DNA of 57,143 bases from a bacterium (GTDB taxonomy: Bacteria > JAJRZV01). The position numbers and the translations under genes are program-made. Shown here piece by piece: positions 42,084 through 49,660 of this stretch. Position 1 is the stretch's first letter, and each line of letters begins with the position of its first letter. The stretch spans positions 1-57,143 of the forward strand of contig JAJRZV010000130.1 in assembly GCA_024275095.1 (NCBI GenBank). Reading direction: 5' to 3'. A model generated the notes under the pieces. The model saw only the letters and a list, made by a program, of their open reading frames with translations, was not told the origin of the DNA and did not search any database.

Positions 42084-43544
42084 AAGGGGGTTGTTGTATG
42101 GGTTGTGTGGGTTTTGGTAATTGTGTGTGGATGTGCAGAGGGAAAGCAGGCCTGGAAGCTCGATTCTTTTCTGGGACGCACGATTTTTGAGACCGATGCC
42201 ACAGGTTACTTTCGGGTGGAGCAAAGGAATAGAACGTGGTGGATCATAACACCGGAAGGTCACCCATTTTTTTCCACCGGTGTCAATGCTGTGCATCCCT
42301 ACGGCTATTACGTGAAGGCACTGGGATATTCCCCGTACCGGGAAGCGGTGAAGTCAAAATACGGGGATGAAGATGCATGGGCTTCTGCCACCCTTCAAAG
42401 ATTGTTAAGCTGGAATTTCAACACCCTTGGAGCATGGAGCGCTTATGACCTTTTCAATAAGGTGGGAATCCATTCGCCTTCTGTGGACGAGCTGGAGGAG
42501 CAGGCATATTCAACACCGGCAACATTCCGAATGCCGTACACGGTGATTCTCTACACCTCGGGTGCCTCATGGCTGAGAGGAACGATTGTGGATTTCTTTT
42601 CCCAGGAATTCAGAGACCACGCCTATAAGGTGGCAGAAAGTTATTGCAAGCCGTTGAGTACAGACCCCTATCTCCTTGGTTATTTTCTGGATAACGAGAT
42701 GAGGTGGGGAGTCGACTGGCGTGGAGCTAAAACATTCTTTCAGGAATATTTTTCACTGCCTGCAACAGCTCCCGGGAAGCAAAAGCTGGTGTCATTTCTC
42801 AGGTCCCGATACAGAAACGATGTGAATTCTTTGAACTCTGCATGGTGTGTGTCTGTAAACGATTTTGATGACCTGCTCTCGATGACCGAACTTCAGGGTT
42901 GCCGACCGGAGACACCGGAGGCAAAGGAAGACCGCTCGGAATTCCTCTACCTTGCTGCAGGCGAATATTTCCGTGTGAGTGCTGAAGCCATTCATGCCTA
43001 CGATCCCAATCATTTAATCCTGGGTGCTCGCATACAGGCACTCGTTGCTCCTCCGGAGGTGGTGAGAGCGTGTGGAGAACATTCGGATGTTGTGAGCATC
43101 AATTTCTACGAACTGGAAGGATTGCTCGAGGAATATATCCAGCGTGCAGGAGAGGCATTCGGATATCCTTCGGGCTATCTTTCTGCAGAGGACAACTTCA
43201 GGCTTTTTTATGAAATTACGGGCAAGCCGATTCTCATCAGCGAATTTGGTTACCGGGCCGCGGATTCTGGACTTCCCAATTCGTATCCTCCCGGCTTTCT
43301 CACTCTTCCGAATCAGTATGAACGTGCCGCTGCCTTTGAGCGTTTTGCTGTTCGTGTGGCTTCGGCACCGTGGATTGTGGGGTATCACTGGTTTTCCTGG
43401 GTGGATGAGCCGGAGGAGGGCCGCTTTGACGGTGAAGATTCTAACTGGGGAATTGTCAATGAAGACGACGAGCCTTACCTTCCACTTGTGGATAAAATGA
43501 CAGAAGTGAACAATTCTGTGTGGGAAATCCATAAAGATCACTGA
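42066..43544 (+). CDS. Glycoside-hydrolase-like lipoprotein (GH50 agarase-like fold)
   Basis: A 492-residue, probably lipid-anchored protein (VVVWVVWVLVIVCGCAEG, lipobox Cys about residue 23). The phrases RTWWIITPEGHPFFSTGVNA, WNFNTLGAWSAYDLFNKVGI, LLGYFLDNEMRWGVDW (candidate acid/base Glu in DNE) and GKPILISEFGYRA (candidate nucleophile Glu) match the TIM-barrel clan of GH50-type beta-agarases and beta-galactosidases. Substrate is unknown. Its ATG lies inside the RAYT right repeat, and the repeat encodes the first residues (MSRPDP), including the only positive charge before Lys7. The native start seems to have been replaced by the element; SD GAGG lies in the transposase's last codons. Confidence 0.8.
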   Translation: MSRPDPKGVVVWVVWVLVIVCGCAEGKQAWKLDSFLGRTIFETDATGYFRVEQRNRTWWIITPEGHPFFSTGVNAVHPYGYYVKALGYSPYREAVKSKYGDEDAWASATLQRLLSWNFNTLGAWSAYDLFNKVGIHSPSVDELEEQAYSTPATFRMPYTVILYTSGASWLRGTIVDFFSQEFRDHAYKVAESYCKPLSTDPYLLGYFLDNEMRWGVDWRGAKTFFQEYFSLPATAPGKQKLVSFLRSRYRNDVNSLNSAWCVSVNDFDDLLSMTELQGCRPETPEAKEDRSEFLYLAAGEYFRVSAEAIHAYDPNHLILGARIQALVAPPEVVRACGEHSDVVSINFYELEGLLEEYIQRAGEAFGYPSGYLSAEDNFRLFYEITGKPILISEFGYRAADSGLPNSYPPGFLTLPNQYERAAAFERFAVRVASAPWIVGYHWFSWVDEPEEGRFDGEDSNWGIVNEDDEPYLPLVDKMTEVNNSVWEIHKDH

Positions 43545-43566
43545 AAGCCCAGCTTTTGCGTGAATG

Positions 43567-43575
43567 TGGTATAAT
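43567..43575 (+). promoter_or_regulatory. Extended -10 promoter of the helicase operon
   Basis: TGG-TATAAT (TATAAT at 43570-43575) is a perfect extended -10 box in the 65-base gap after the GH-like gene, 35 bases before the ATG at 43610. No good -35 box is at the right distance, as is usual for extended -10 promoters. Confidence 0.5.
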
Positions 43576-43609
43576 GAAATATTCAAAATAATAAAGGTGT
43601 ATCTTTCTC

Positions 43610-44911
43610 ATGGTTGAAATCAACCCCGGAAAGCCTCTCCTTGATGCGTTGCTTGCGCACGTGATGATTTTCCAGGATATTCCCCGACCGGAAGGTTTGT
43701 TTGGAGGAGAGATCGTTCAGAAACATGTTGACTACCTTCTTGGGCAGGGACTTGTAAAAGAAGAGGGCGGTAAAATTCTCATCGCCGAAAAAAAACATCG
43801 TGTGTTGGATTTCCTTCCGTGGGTTGGTCATACGACCGCGTTTCTTTCCCGCTCCGCTCTTAACATGCCGCCGGAGGCAATACGCATGATGATAAACACC
43901 GCGATGAACGCGGAGGAGGTTCGTTCCGCTTTTGATAAAATCCCTGAACGTTTCCGCGGAATTATTCTCTCTGCCGAGTACAGAAGAAAGGTTTTGTTCA
44001 CACGGGGTGAAGCGGAGGAAATCGCGCGTGTTTGTCCACCACCGTTCCTCTTTTTTCTCAGGTGCCGCGGTCACTTTCGTGTTGTTGTTCCCCTGGAGGT
44101 AGAGAACGTGTTTGCTGGACATACGCTTCGCTATCACGAGGGATTCCCTCTTTTCTCGTTCGCCCTCAGTGGTATTCACCAGGATGGCCCCTCTCAGCTG
44201 GCACCGGTGGATTTGCTTGTTTCGCGGTTGATCAGTGACGGGCTCAGATGTCACCGGCACACTGGAAGAATCCTCATTTCCGAAATTCGTTCCCTGATAG
44301 ATGTCGCTGACTATTCTAAGGAAGTACTCGAGAAAGCAGGAAAATTTGTATCTGCACACCTTGCAGAAAAGAACAATAATTGTCTGTATATTCCACAGGA
44401 TACATTTTTGCTTGTTACAGATGATCGGGGCTGGGAAAGAGCTCTCGCGGAATACCTGCAACGAGTATATCCCGAAGTGTCGTGGTTCTTTTTTCTCCTG
44501 CCGAAGGACGGAGCTTTTCATTTGCCCGCCGCGGGAACCGTTACCGGAGCCCCTGAACGTGTAAAGGAAGCAGTGGATTGGCTGGAAGAAATGGGTGCAG
44601 GCACCAGGCAATCGAGCGATGTATTTGTTCTTTACGCGAGAAGGTCTTATCAACACACCCGGGTGTATGCCCAATCTAATGGAGAAATTCATGTTACCGG
44701 TCCCCCGGATCGGGTTCGAGTGTTCGCGTTGTCAGCATTTGCGAGACTCGCGAGGGCGGGCCAGTATCACACTGTTTTGGTGCTTCGCAGGGACGTTGTT
44801 CTCAGGAATGCGTGGAGATTTGGAACGTCAGAGCAGGCTTTAAAGGTTTTCCGTAAAGAAACCGGTGACACTGTACTTCTTCATCGTCTCAAAAACTTGC
44901 TGAAGTATTAA
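43610..44911 (+). CDS. XPB-helicase partner with Helicase_C_3-like domain (ends at TAA, frame continues)
   Basis: The 433-residue product has no name I can give with certainty. The last 100 residues (RVFALSAFARLARAGQYHTV, LVLRRDVVLRNAWRFGTSEQ, ALKVFRKETGDTVLLHRLKN) line up with the N-terminal region of the XPB gene two genes on (TYLSRFAELIRSPEYIHTYT ... ISSGMSVEEIIHVLHTYSRY), i.e. the Helicase_C_3 (XPB/Ssl2 N-terminal) domain. In actinobacteria such proteins (Rv0862c type) accompany XPB and end in a WYL-like domain. Here the frame meets TAA (44909-44911) and stays open into exactly such a domain. So this may be the front of a single 604-residue protein. Role presumed in DNA repair with XPB. 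Confidence 0.75.
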   Translation: MVEINPGKPLLDALLAHVMIFQDIPRPEGLFGGEIVQKHVDYLLGQGLVKEEGGKILIAEKKHRVLDFLPWVGHTTAFLSRSALNMPPEAIRMMINTAMNAEEVRSAFDKIPERFRGIILSAEYRRKVLFTRGEAEEIARVCPPPFLFFLRCRGHFRVVVPLEVENVFAGHTLRYHEGFPLFSFALSGIHQDGPSQLAPVDLLVSRLISDGLRCHRHTGRILISEIRSLIDVADYSKEVLEKAGKFVSAHLAEKNNNCLYIPQDTFLLVTDDRGWERALAEYLQRVYPEVSWFFFLLPKDGAFHLPAAGTVTGAPERVKEAVDWLEEMGAGTRQSSDVFVLYARRSYQHTRVYAQSNGEIHVTGPPDRVRVFALSAFARLARAGQYHTVLVLRRDVVLRNAWRFGTSEQALKVFRKETGDTVLLHRLKNLLKY

Positions 44912-45424
44912 CGCCCCATAAGAGAGTGGTCTGATAAACTGGAACGGAGGAGTGGAAATGATTCTAAGGTTTCTTTACTTGACCCAGACTATCATGCAAG
45001 GGTTGCTGCGTGCCTTCGACTCTTGAGACACCTGGCTGCTGACTCAAACCTGGAAGAAGAATTGCGCAGGCTTGAAGAGAAAGCAACGATGTTCGTGCCC
45101 AACATGGAGGATATAGAAAGTCACTATTACCTGCTTCTTCAATATTTTGGCATGTTATCACAGCGTGCAGTGAAGAATTCCCGGATTGCCAGAAATGGAA
45201 GATCAGTCAAGTCTCAACTGCAAAAAGCTTTCAAAAAAGGGAAGCCGCTGGATCTTGTGGTAGAAGAACCGTGTATGAATGGAAAACGTCGGCGACTGAT
45301 TACTGCAGAGATCGTTGAGCTTCAGGATGGTGTGGTTGATGTGTGGAGGCGCGATAAGCATTACCTTGTAAGAATACCCTTGGAATACATCATGGGTGTG
45401 GTTGAGAAGTCACTTTCGAAATGA
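44912..45424 (+). CDS. WYL-like C-terminal part of the XPB partner, no good start codon
   Basis: This frame is the direct continuation of 43610-44911 after its TAA. It has no ATG or GTG before TTG 45023. It reads RPIREWSDKLERRSG, then a helical stretch (ARVAACLRLLRHLAADSNLE), then a WYL/Sm-like beta unit (GKPLDLVVEEPCMNGKRRRL then ITAEIVELQDG, ending HYLVRIPLEYIMGVVE). Two explanations compete: a nonsense codon within one long gene, or a separate gene whose ATG at 44958 (preceded by a strong SD, GGAGGAG) lost one base right after it, since that ATG is one frame off. Starting at TTG 45023 leaves a 133-residue product without an SD. Its stop overlaps the XPB start. Confidence 0.65.
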   Translation, partial: RPIREWSDKLERRSGNDSKVSLLDPDYHARVAACLRLLRHLAADSNLEEELRRLEEKATMFVPNMEDIESHYYLLLQYFGMLSQRAVKNSRIARNGRSVKSQLQKAFKKGKPLDLVVEEPCMNGKRRRLITAEIVELQDGVVDVWRRDKHYLVRIPLEYIMGVVEKSLSK

Positions 45425-47100
45425 AAGACGGTCCCATTATTGTTCAGGGTGACCTCACTGTACTTGCAGAGGCCCGGCATCCTGATTATTCGAAGGTAAG
45501 AACATATTTATCACGATTTGCAGAGTTAATTCGTTCTCCCGAGTATATTCACACATACACCATCAGCGATGTGTCGATATGGAATGCCATTTCTTCCGGC
45601 ATGAGCGTCGAAGAGATTATCCACGTACTCCACACGTACAGTCGTTATCCCGTACCCCCCCAGGTAGAAGAATTTATCACAGATATGGCCAGTCGCTACG
45701 GCCTTCTTTCCATTCTCCCGTGTGAAGAGGATCTGCTTCTGCTGAAAAGCCGGGAGCCCTCGGTGCTCGACATGGTAATGAATATCCGCGAGATAAAACA
45801 GATGGGCCTGCGTCGCCTGAGTCCCACGGAAGCGGTGTTTCCAAAACAGTATCGGGGAGAAGTGAAAAGGCGCCTCACAGAGGAACGTTTGCCTCCTCTC
45901 GATGAAGCAGGATACGAACCGGGAGCTCCTCTGAAAGTACGACTTCGAAGACGTTCAACGCGTGGTGAAAATTTTGAGTTGAGGTGGTACCAGCGAGAGG
46001 CGGTGGATTCATTCTGGAAAGACGGAGGCTTGCGGGGAGGTCACGGTATCATCGTACTCCCCTGTGGCGCGGGCAAGACCATTGTAGGCCTTGCAGTGAT
46101 GGAGAAGGTCTCAGCAGAAACCCTCATTGTTGTTACCAGCCGCACGGCCATACACCAGTGGATAGAAGAAATCCTTGACAAGACCGACCTCCAGGCGCAC
46201 CAGGTAAAAGAGTACAAAGGAAATGCTTCTGAACTCGCCCCGGTGACACTTACAACCTATCAGATGCTGACATACCGTCGTAGCAGGGATGAGGATTTCA
46301 GGCATTTTTCTGTTTTTCAAAATCGACAGTGGGGACTGATCATTTACGATGAGGTCCATGTGCTCCCTGCACCGGTGTTCAGGGTTACGGCTTTGATTCA
46401 GTCACGCAGGAGATTGGGTCTCACCGCGACCCTTATCAGAGAAGATGGTAGAGAGTACGACGTTTTCAGCCTTGTGGGTCCCAAGGTTTACGATGCTGCC
46501 TGGCGGGGCCTGGAATCTGAGGGTTTTATCGCACCGGTAAGATGTTTTGAGGTGCGCGTACCAATGACTTCCCGGACGTGGCACAGCTACATTAATGCGG
46601 GGAAGAGGCAGAAGTTTCGCATCGCCTCGGAAAATCCTCTCAAGGACGATGTTGCAGCGTTAATTGTTGAACAGCATCGTAACGATGGTGTGCTGGTGAT
46701 CGGTCACTACATTACCCAGCTCAAGCGGATGGCTCAAAGACTTGGTGCACCCATTATCACCGGTTCTACCCCTCAAAAGGAAAGGGATGAACTTTACAGG
46801 AGGTTTCGAGAGGGCAGGATGCGCGTATTAATTGTTTCGCGGGTTGCTAATTTCGCTGTAAACCTGCCTGATGCCACCGTGGCCGTTCAGATTTCGGGCA
46901 CGTTCGGTTCTCGCCAGGAAGAGGCCCAGCGGCTCGGCCGCATACTCAGGCCCAAGCGTGATGGGCGTGTGGCCCGGTTCTACTCCCTCGTTTCCGACGG
47001 GACCGTGGAGGTGGAATTTGCAGAAAAGCGCCAGCTGTTTCTTGCGGAACAAGGTTACATGTATGAAATCGTCAGGATGGAAGATTTAGTTGAACCATAA
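45421..47100 (+). CDS. XPB/Ssl2-type superfamily 2 DNA helicase
   Basis: DNA helicase of the XPB (ERCC3) family; in eukaryotes XPB opens DNA in repair and transcription, and its bacterial homologs are thought to act in DNA repair. The N-terminal about 110 residues are a Helicase_C_3 domain (PIIVQGDLTVLAEARHPDYS). The motor has FELRWYQREAVDSFW (Q-like motif), Walker A LPCGAGKTIVGL, DEVH box IIYDEVHVLPAPVF, motif III GLTATLIREDGRE (RED motif of XPB) and motif VI EAQRLGRILRPKRDG. The length of 559 is typical of bacterial XPB. It overlaps the WYL-like partner by four bases (ATGA), supporting a two-part system. Bacterial XPB is patchily distributed. Confidence 0.95.
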   Translation: MKDGPIIVQGDLTVLAEARHPDYSKVRTYLSRFAELIRSPEYIHTYTISDVSIWNAISSGMSVEEIIHVLHTYSRYPVPPQVEEFITDMASRYGLLSILPCEEDLLLLKSREPSVLDMVMNIREIKQMGLRRLSPTEAVFPKQYRGEVKRRLTEERLPPLDEAGYEPGAPLKVRLRRRSTRGENFELRWYQREAVDSFWKDGGLRGGHGIIVLPCGAGKTIVGLAVMEKVSAETLIVVTSRTAIHQWIEEILDKTDLQAHQVKEYKGNASELAPVTLTTYQMLTYRRSRDEDFRHFSVFQNRQWGLIIYDEVHVLPAPVFRVTALIQSRRRLGLTATLIREDGREYDVFSLVGPKVYDAAWRGLESEGFIAPVRCFEVRVPMTSRTWHSYINAGKRQKFRIASENPLKDDVAALIVEQHRNDGVLVIGHYITQLKRMAQRLGAPIITGSTPQKERDELYRRFREGRMRVLIVSRVANFAVNLPDATVAVQISGTFGSRQEEAQRLGRILRPKRDGRVARFYSLVSDGTVEVEFAEKRQLFLAEQGYMYEIVRMEDLVEP

Positions 47101-47178
47101 AAAAAGCATGATAAACTTCTGACTTGGGAGTTGTGAAGGAGGGTTGACTCTCTCAGATTTTATGAGTGGGGGTAAAAT

Positions 47179-48165
47179 ATGAAGCGAGTAATAGTGTTAT
47201 TCCTGCTGCTTGTTGTACCTCTGGCTGCCGGGGCGCAGAAAAAAATTATTATCAAACTGGGTACTGTTGCGCCAGAGGGCTCGACCTACATGGACGTGGC
47301 ACACCAGCTCGAAAAGGCTGTTGAAGCCCGCAGTGGCGGCCGTGTGGATGTAAGGTGGTATGCCGGAGGCGTCCTGGGTGATGAGCCTGACATGATAAGG
47401 CTCATGAAGTTGGGACAGCTTCACGGCGCAGGACTTACAGGAATGGGGCTCGGGCAGATTGATATCGCCATCAGGGCGGTGGAGCTTCCTTTTCTCATGA
47501 AAAATTACAGTGAAGTGGACAAGGTGCTGAACGGTTTGTTTCCTGTGTTCAAATCGCGAATCCTGGAGAGGGGATTTGTGATTATAGGAATAGCAGAAAA
47601 CGGGTTTGTGTACTTTTTTGGCAAACGGCCGATTCGAACAGTCGATGATATCAGGGGTTACAAGATGTGGGTCTGGGCTGCTGACTCATTTGCAATTGAA
47701 GCTTTTAAATCTATCCCGGGAGTCCTCAGCATTCCCCTTCCTCTGACAGATGTGCTGACAGCTCTTGCAACAGGAATCATAGAAGGTTTTTACAACACCC
47801 CTCTGGCTGCCGTGGCCCTTCAATGGACCACGCGTGTAAAGTACATGCTGGACATTCCCGTGGTTTACGGGAGTGCGTGGTTCATCATGGAAAAACGCTT
47901 TTTTGATTCACTTCCTGCAGACATTCAGAGGATCATCGTAGAGGTGGGGAACCATTACTTCAATATCATTCGCAAAAGTGCCCGCGAGGATAACAAGAAG
48001 GCCCTCAAGGCCATTGCCGAGTCGGGTATTGAAATCATAAAACCCTCACCCGAGGAGGAGAAGAGATTTGGACAGATAGGACTTGAGGCAAGAAAGAAGG
48101 TGATTAAAAAGTTCATTCCGCCGGAAATCATGCAGAGAATAGAGAAAATATTAGGACACCGTTGA
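47179..48165 (+). CDS. dctP: TRAP transporter solute-binding protein, DctP family
   Basis: Periplasmic ligand-binding protein of a TRAP transporter. The signal peptide (VIVLFLLLVVPLAAGA) precedes the family start KIIIKLGTVAPEGSTYMDVA. Further marks are GGRVDVRWYAGGVLGDEPDM, RPIRTVDDIRGYKMWVW and TGIIEGFYNTPLAAVALQW. Ligands of DctP proteins are often organic acids, and the Arg-rich loop suits a carboxylate, but the substrate is not known. No membrane subunits (DctQ, DctM) are adjacent, so it is an orphan or works with a transporter elsewhere. GGGGG lies six bases before the ATG. It starts the long operon that continues to 55077. Confidence 0.92.
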   Translation: MKRVIVLFLLLVVPLAAGAQKKIIIKLGTVAPEGSTYMDVAHQLEKAVEARSGGRVDVRWYAGGVLGDEPDMIRLMKLGQLHGAGLTGMGLGQIDIAIRAVELPFLMKNYSEVDKVLNGLFPVFKSRILERGFVIIGIAENGFVYFFGKRPIRTVDDIRGYKMWVWAADSFAIEAFKSIPGVLSIPLPLTDVLTALATGIIEGFYNTPLAAVALQWTTRVKYMLDIPVVYGSAWFIMEKRFFDSLPADIQRIIVEVGNHYFNIIRKSAREDNKKALKAIAESGIEIIKPSPEEEKRFGQIGLEARKKVIKKFIPPEIMQRIEKILGHR

Positions 48166-48178
48166 TAGGAGGCCGTCA

Positions 48179-49003
48179 ATGAGTGAAAAGGTTTCTTTTG
48201 GACCATGGGAAGTTACTCAGGAGAGTATTCTCAAGTATGCAGAAGGTATATCTGATACCAACCCCCGGCATACTGACCCTTCGAGAGAGGATTTCTGTGC
48301 ACCTCCCATGTACTCCGCCGTGTTCATCATTCCTGGCACTGCCAAGATCCTTTTTGAAAAAGACCTCGGCCTCAACGTGAGCAAGCTCGTTCACGGAGGC
48401 ATTGATATTCGGTTTGAGCGGCTTTTGCATCCTGGGGATTCGGTGACACTTTACGCCCGGCTTGACTCTGTTGAAGATAAAGGTAGTGGTAAGCTTGTCA
48501 ATATCACCTTTAGCGGAGTGGATTCTGAGGGTACAGAGGTGGTTTCAGGAATCACCAGGTATTTTGTTCGCGGAGATAAAAAGGGACAAAAAAGCGGAAC
48601 AAAAGAGGCAGCCGAGCAAGAGCGAGAGCCTGATCTCACGGGGACGCTTGTCGTGGCCGAGGATCAGCCACTCAAATATGCCGATGGTTCAGGAGACCGG
48701 TTCCCCATTCACACCGATGATAATTTTGCCCGCTCGGTTGGTCTTCCCGGCATTATTCTTCACGGAATGTGCACCCTTGCATTCGCAAGCAGAATATTTA
48801 TTGATAAATACCTGAAGGGTGACTCGTCACGTTTCAAGCGTATCGGCGTGCGTTTTTCGAGATACGTGCTTCCACGCGATGAATTAACACTGAAGGCTTG
48901 GAAAACAGGAGAGGAAGAAGGAAAGGAGCGGTTTTCATATATCATGGTCAACCAGAAGGGCGAGAAGGTTCTGGACGAGGGAGTGGCAGAGGTGGTCCCT
49001 TGA
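48179..49003 (+). CDS. MaoC-like double hot-dog hydratase/dehydratase family protein
   Basis: A 274-residue protein with two hot-dog domains as in MaoC-type enoyl-CoA hydratases and 3-hydroxyacyl dehydratases. The first half resembles the N-terminal MaoC_dehydrat_N domain (ILKYAEGISDTNPRHTDPSR). The second keeps the catalytic motif: KYADGSGDRFPIHTDDNFAR then GLPGIILHGMCTLAF, with Asp and His of the hydratase 4 type. Both halves are probably needed for an active site. A Lys/Glu-rich linker (GDKKGQKSGTKEAAEQERE) joins them. SD AGGAGG sits six bases before the ATG. It may serve fatty-acid or polyketide-like acyl chemistry; the substrate is unknown. Confidence 0.85.
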   Translation: MSEKVSFGPWEVTQESILKYAEGISDTNPRHTDPSREDFCAPPMYSAVFIIPGTAKILFEKDLGLNVSKLVHGGIDIRFERLLHPGDSVTLYARLDSVEDKGSGKLVNITFSGVDSEGTEVVSGITRYFVRGDKKGQKSGTKEAAEQEREPDLTGTLVVAEDQPLKYADGSGDRFPIHTDDNFARSVGLPGIILHGMCTLAFASRIFIDKYLKGDSSRFKRIGVRFSRYVLPRDELTLKAWKTGEEEGKERFSYIMVNQKGEKVLDEGVAEVVP

Positions 49004-49056
49004 CTTGAGAACCCCACTTCCCAATAATTACAGGATTCTGGATGCGGGAGGATGGT

Positions 49057-49365
49057 ATGGTAGATTCAAAACGTCCTGATGATGAATATTTTGTAAAGCT
49101 TGATCAGAAGAAACTTCAGGAGTTGCGTCGCAAGCTTAATGAGGAGCGAGAACGTTTAAAGAGACAAATGGAAAAGGAACTTCACTGGATGAAGTGTCCC
49201 AAGTGCGGTGCTGATCTGCAGGAGGAACTTCTCAGGGGTATTGTTGTGGATGTGTGCACGTCGTGTGGTGGTATATGGTTTGACAAGGGAGAACTGGACC
49301 TGCTTCTGGGCAGGGAATCCGCTTTTGTAGAATCCTTGATGGCCATGCTGAGGAAGAAGAGATGA
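49057..49365 (+). CDS. Small zinc-ribbon protein (zf-TFIIB family)
   Basis: A 102-residue cytoplasmic protein: an N-terminal charged helix (KLQELRRKLNEERERLKRQM) and a zinc ribbon CPKCGADLQEELLRGIVV then CTSCGGIWFDKGEL, the mark of the bacterial zf-TFIIB family, whose function is unknown. I chose ATG 49057 because GGGAGG lies in front of it; an ATG at 49042 would add five residues. It overlaps gatC by four bases, which is a common type of gene packing in this window and need not mean a shared function. Confidence 0.85.
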   Translation: MVDSKRPDDEYFVKLDQKKLQELRRKLNEERERLKRQMEKELHWMKCPKCGADLQEELLRGIVVDVCTSCGGIWFDKGELDLLLGRESAFVESLMAMLRKKR

Positions 49366-49652
49366 AGGAACTTTCGCGCGAAGAGGTTTTGAAGATTGCC
49401 CGGCTGGCTCGACTGGAACTTGAGGACAAGGAGATAGAGACCCTTCGGCGCGAGCTCGGGGCCATTCTTGGTTATGTGGCACGATTGGGCGAGGCTGGTG
49501 CGGATAATCTTGACCCCACATTTCAGACCCTGGCGAAACCCACCCCCATGCGAGAGGATGAGCCGGACGAACCGCTCGGAGCAGACGGGGTTCTTGCCAA
49601 TGCTCCGCGTAAAAAGGACGGCTTTTTTGTTGTTCCCAAGGTCATTGAGTAA
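49362..49652 (+). CDS. gatC: Aspartyl/glutamyl-tRNA(Asn/Gln) amidotransferase subunit C
   Basis: Small subunit of the GatCAB amidotransferase, which converts Glu-tRNA(Gln) and Asp-tRNA(Asn) into Gln-tRNA(Gln) and Asn-tRNA(Asn). The 96-residue product shows the family's helix-rich start ([20 protein letters not shown]), the [20 protein letters not shown] belt and the C-terminal FFVVPKVIE. It is followed by gatA (8 bases away) and gatB. All three subunits together predict the transamidation route for Gln- and/or Asn-tRNA in this organism. Confidence 0.96.
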   Translation: MKELSREEVLKIARLARLELEDKEIETLRRELGAILGYVARLGEAGADNLDPTFQTLAKPTPMREDEPDEPLGADGVLANAPRKKDGFFVVPKVIE

Positions 49653-49660
49653 GGAAGGAG

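Noticed and set aside
43583-44692. Long 369-codon frame on the minus strand
   Set aside because: It lies wholly opposite the XPB-partner gene, has no family features and is a shadow of it.
4217-44911. Stop-codon reassignment (TAA/TAG as Gln) to explain the in-frame stops
   Set aside because: Many intact genes here end in TAA or TAG (era, mlaC-region cytochromes, gatC, apt), so these codons clearly work as stops.
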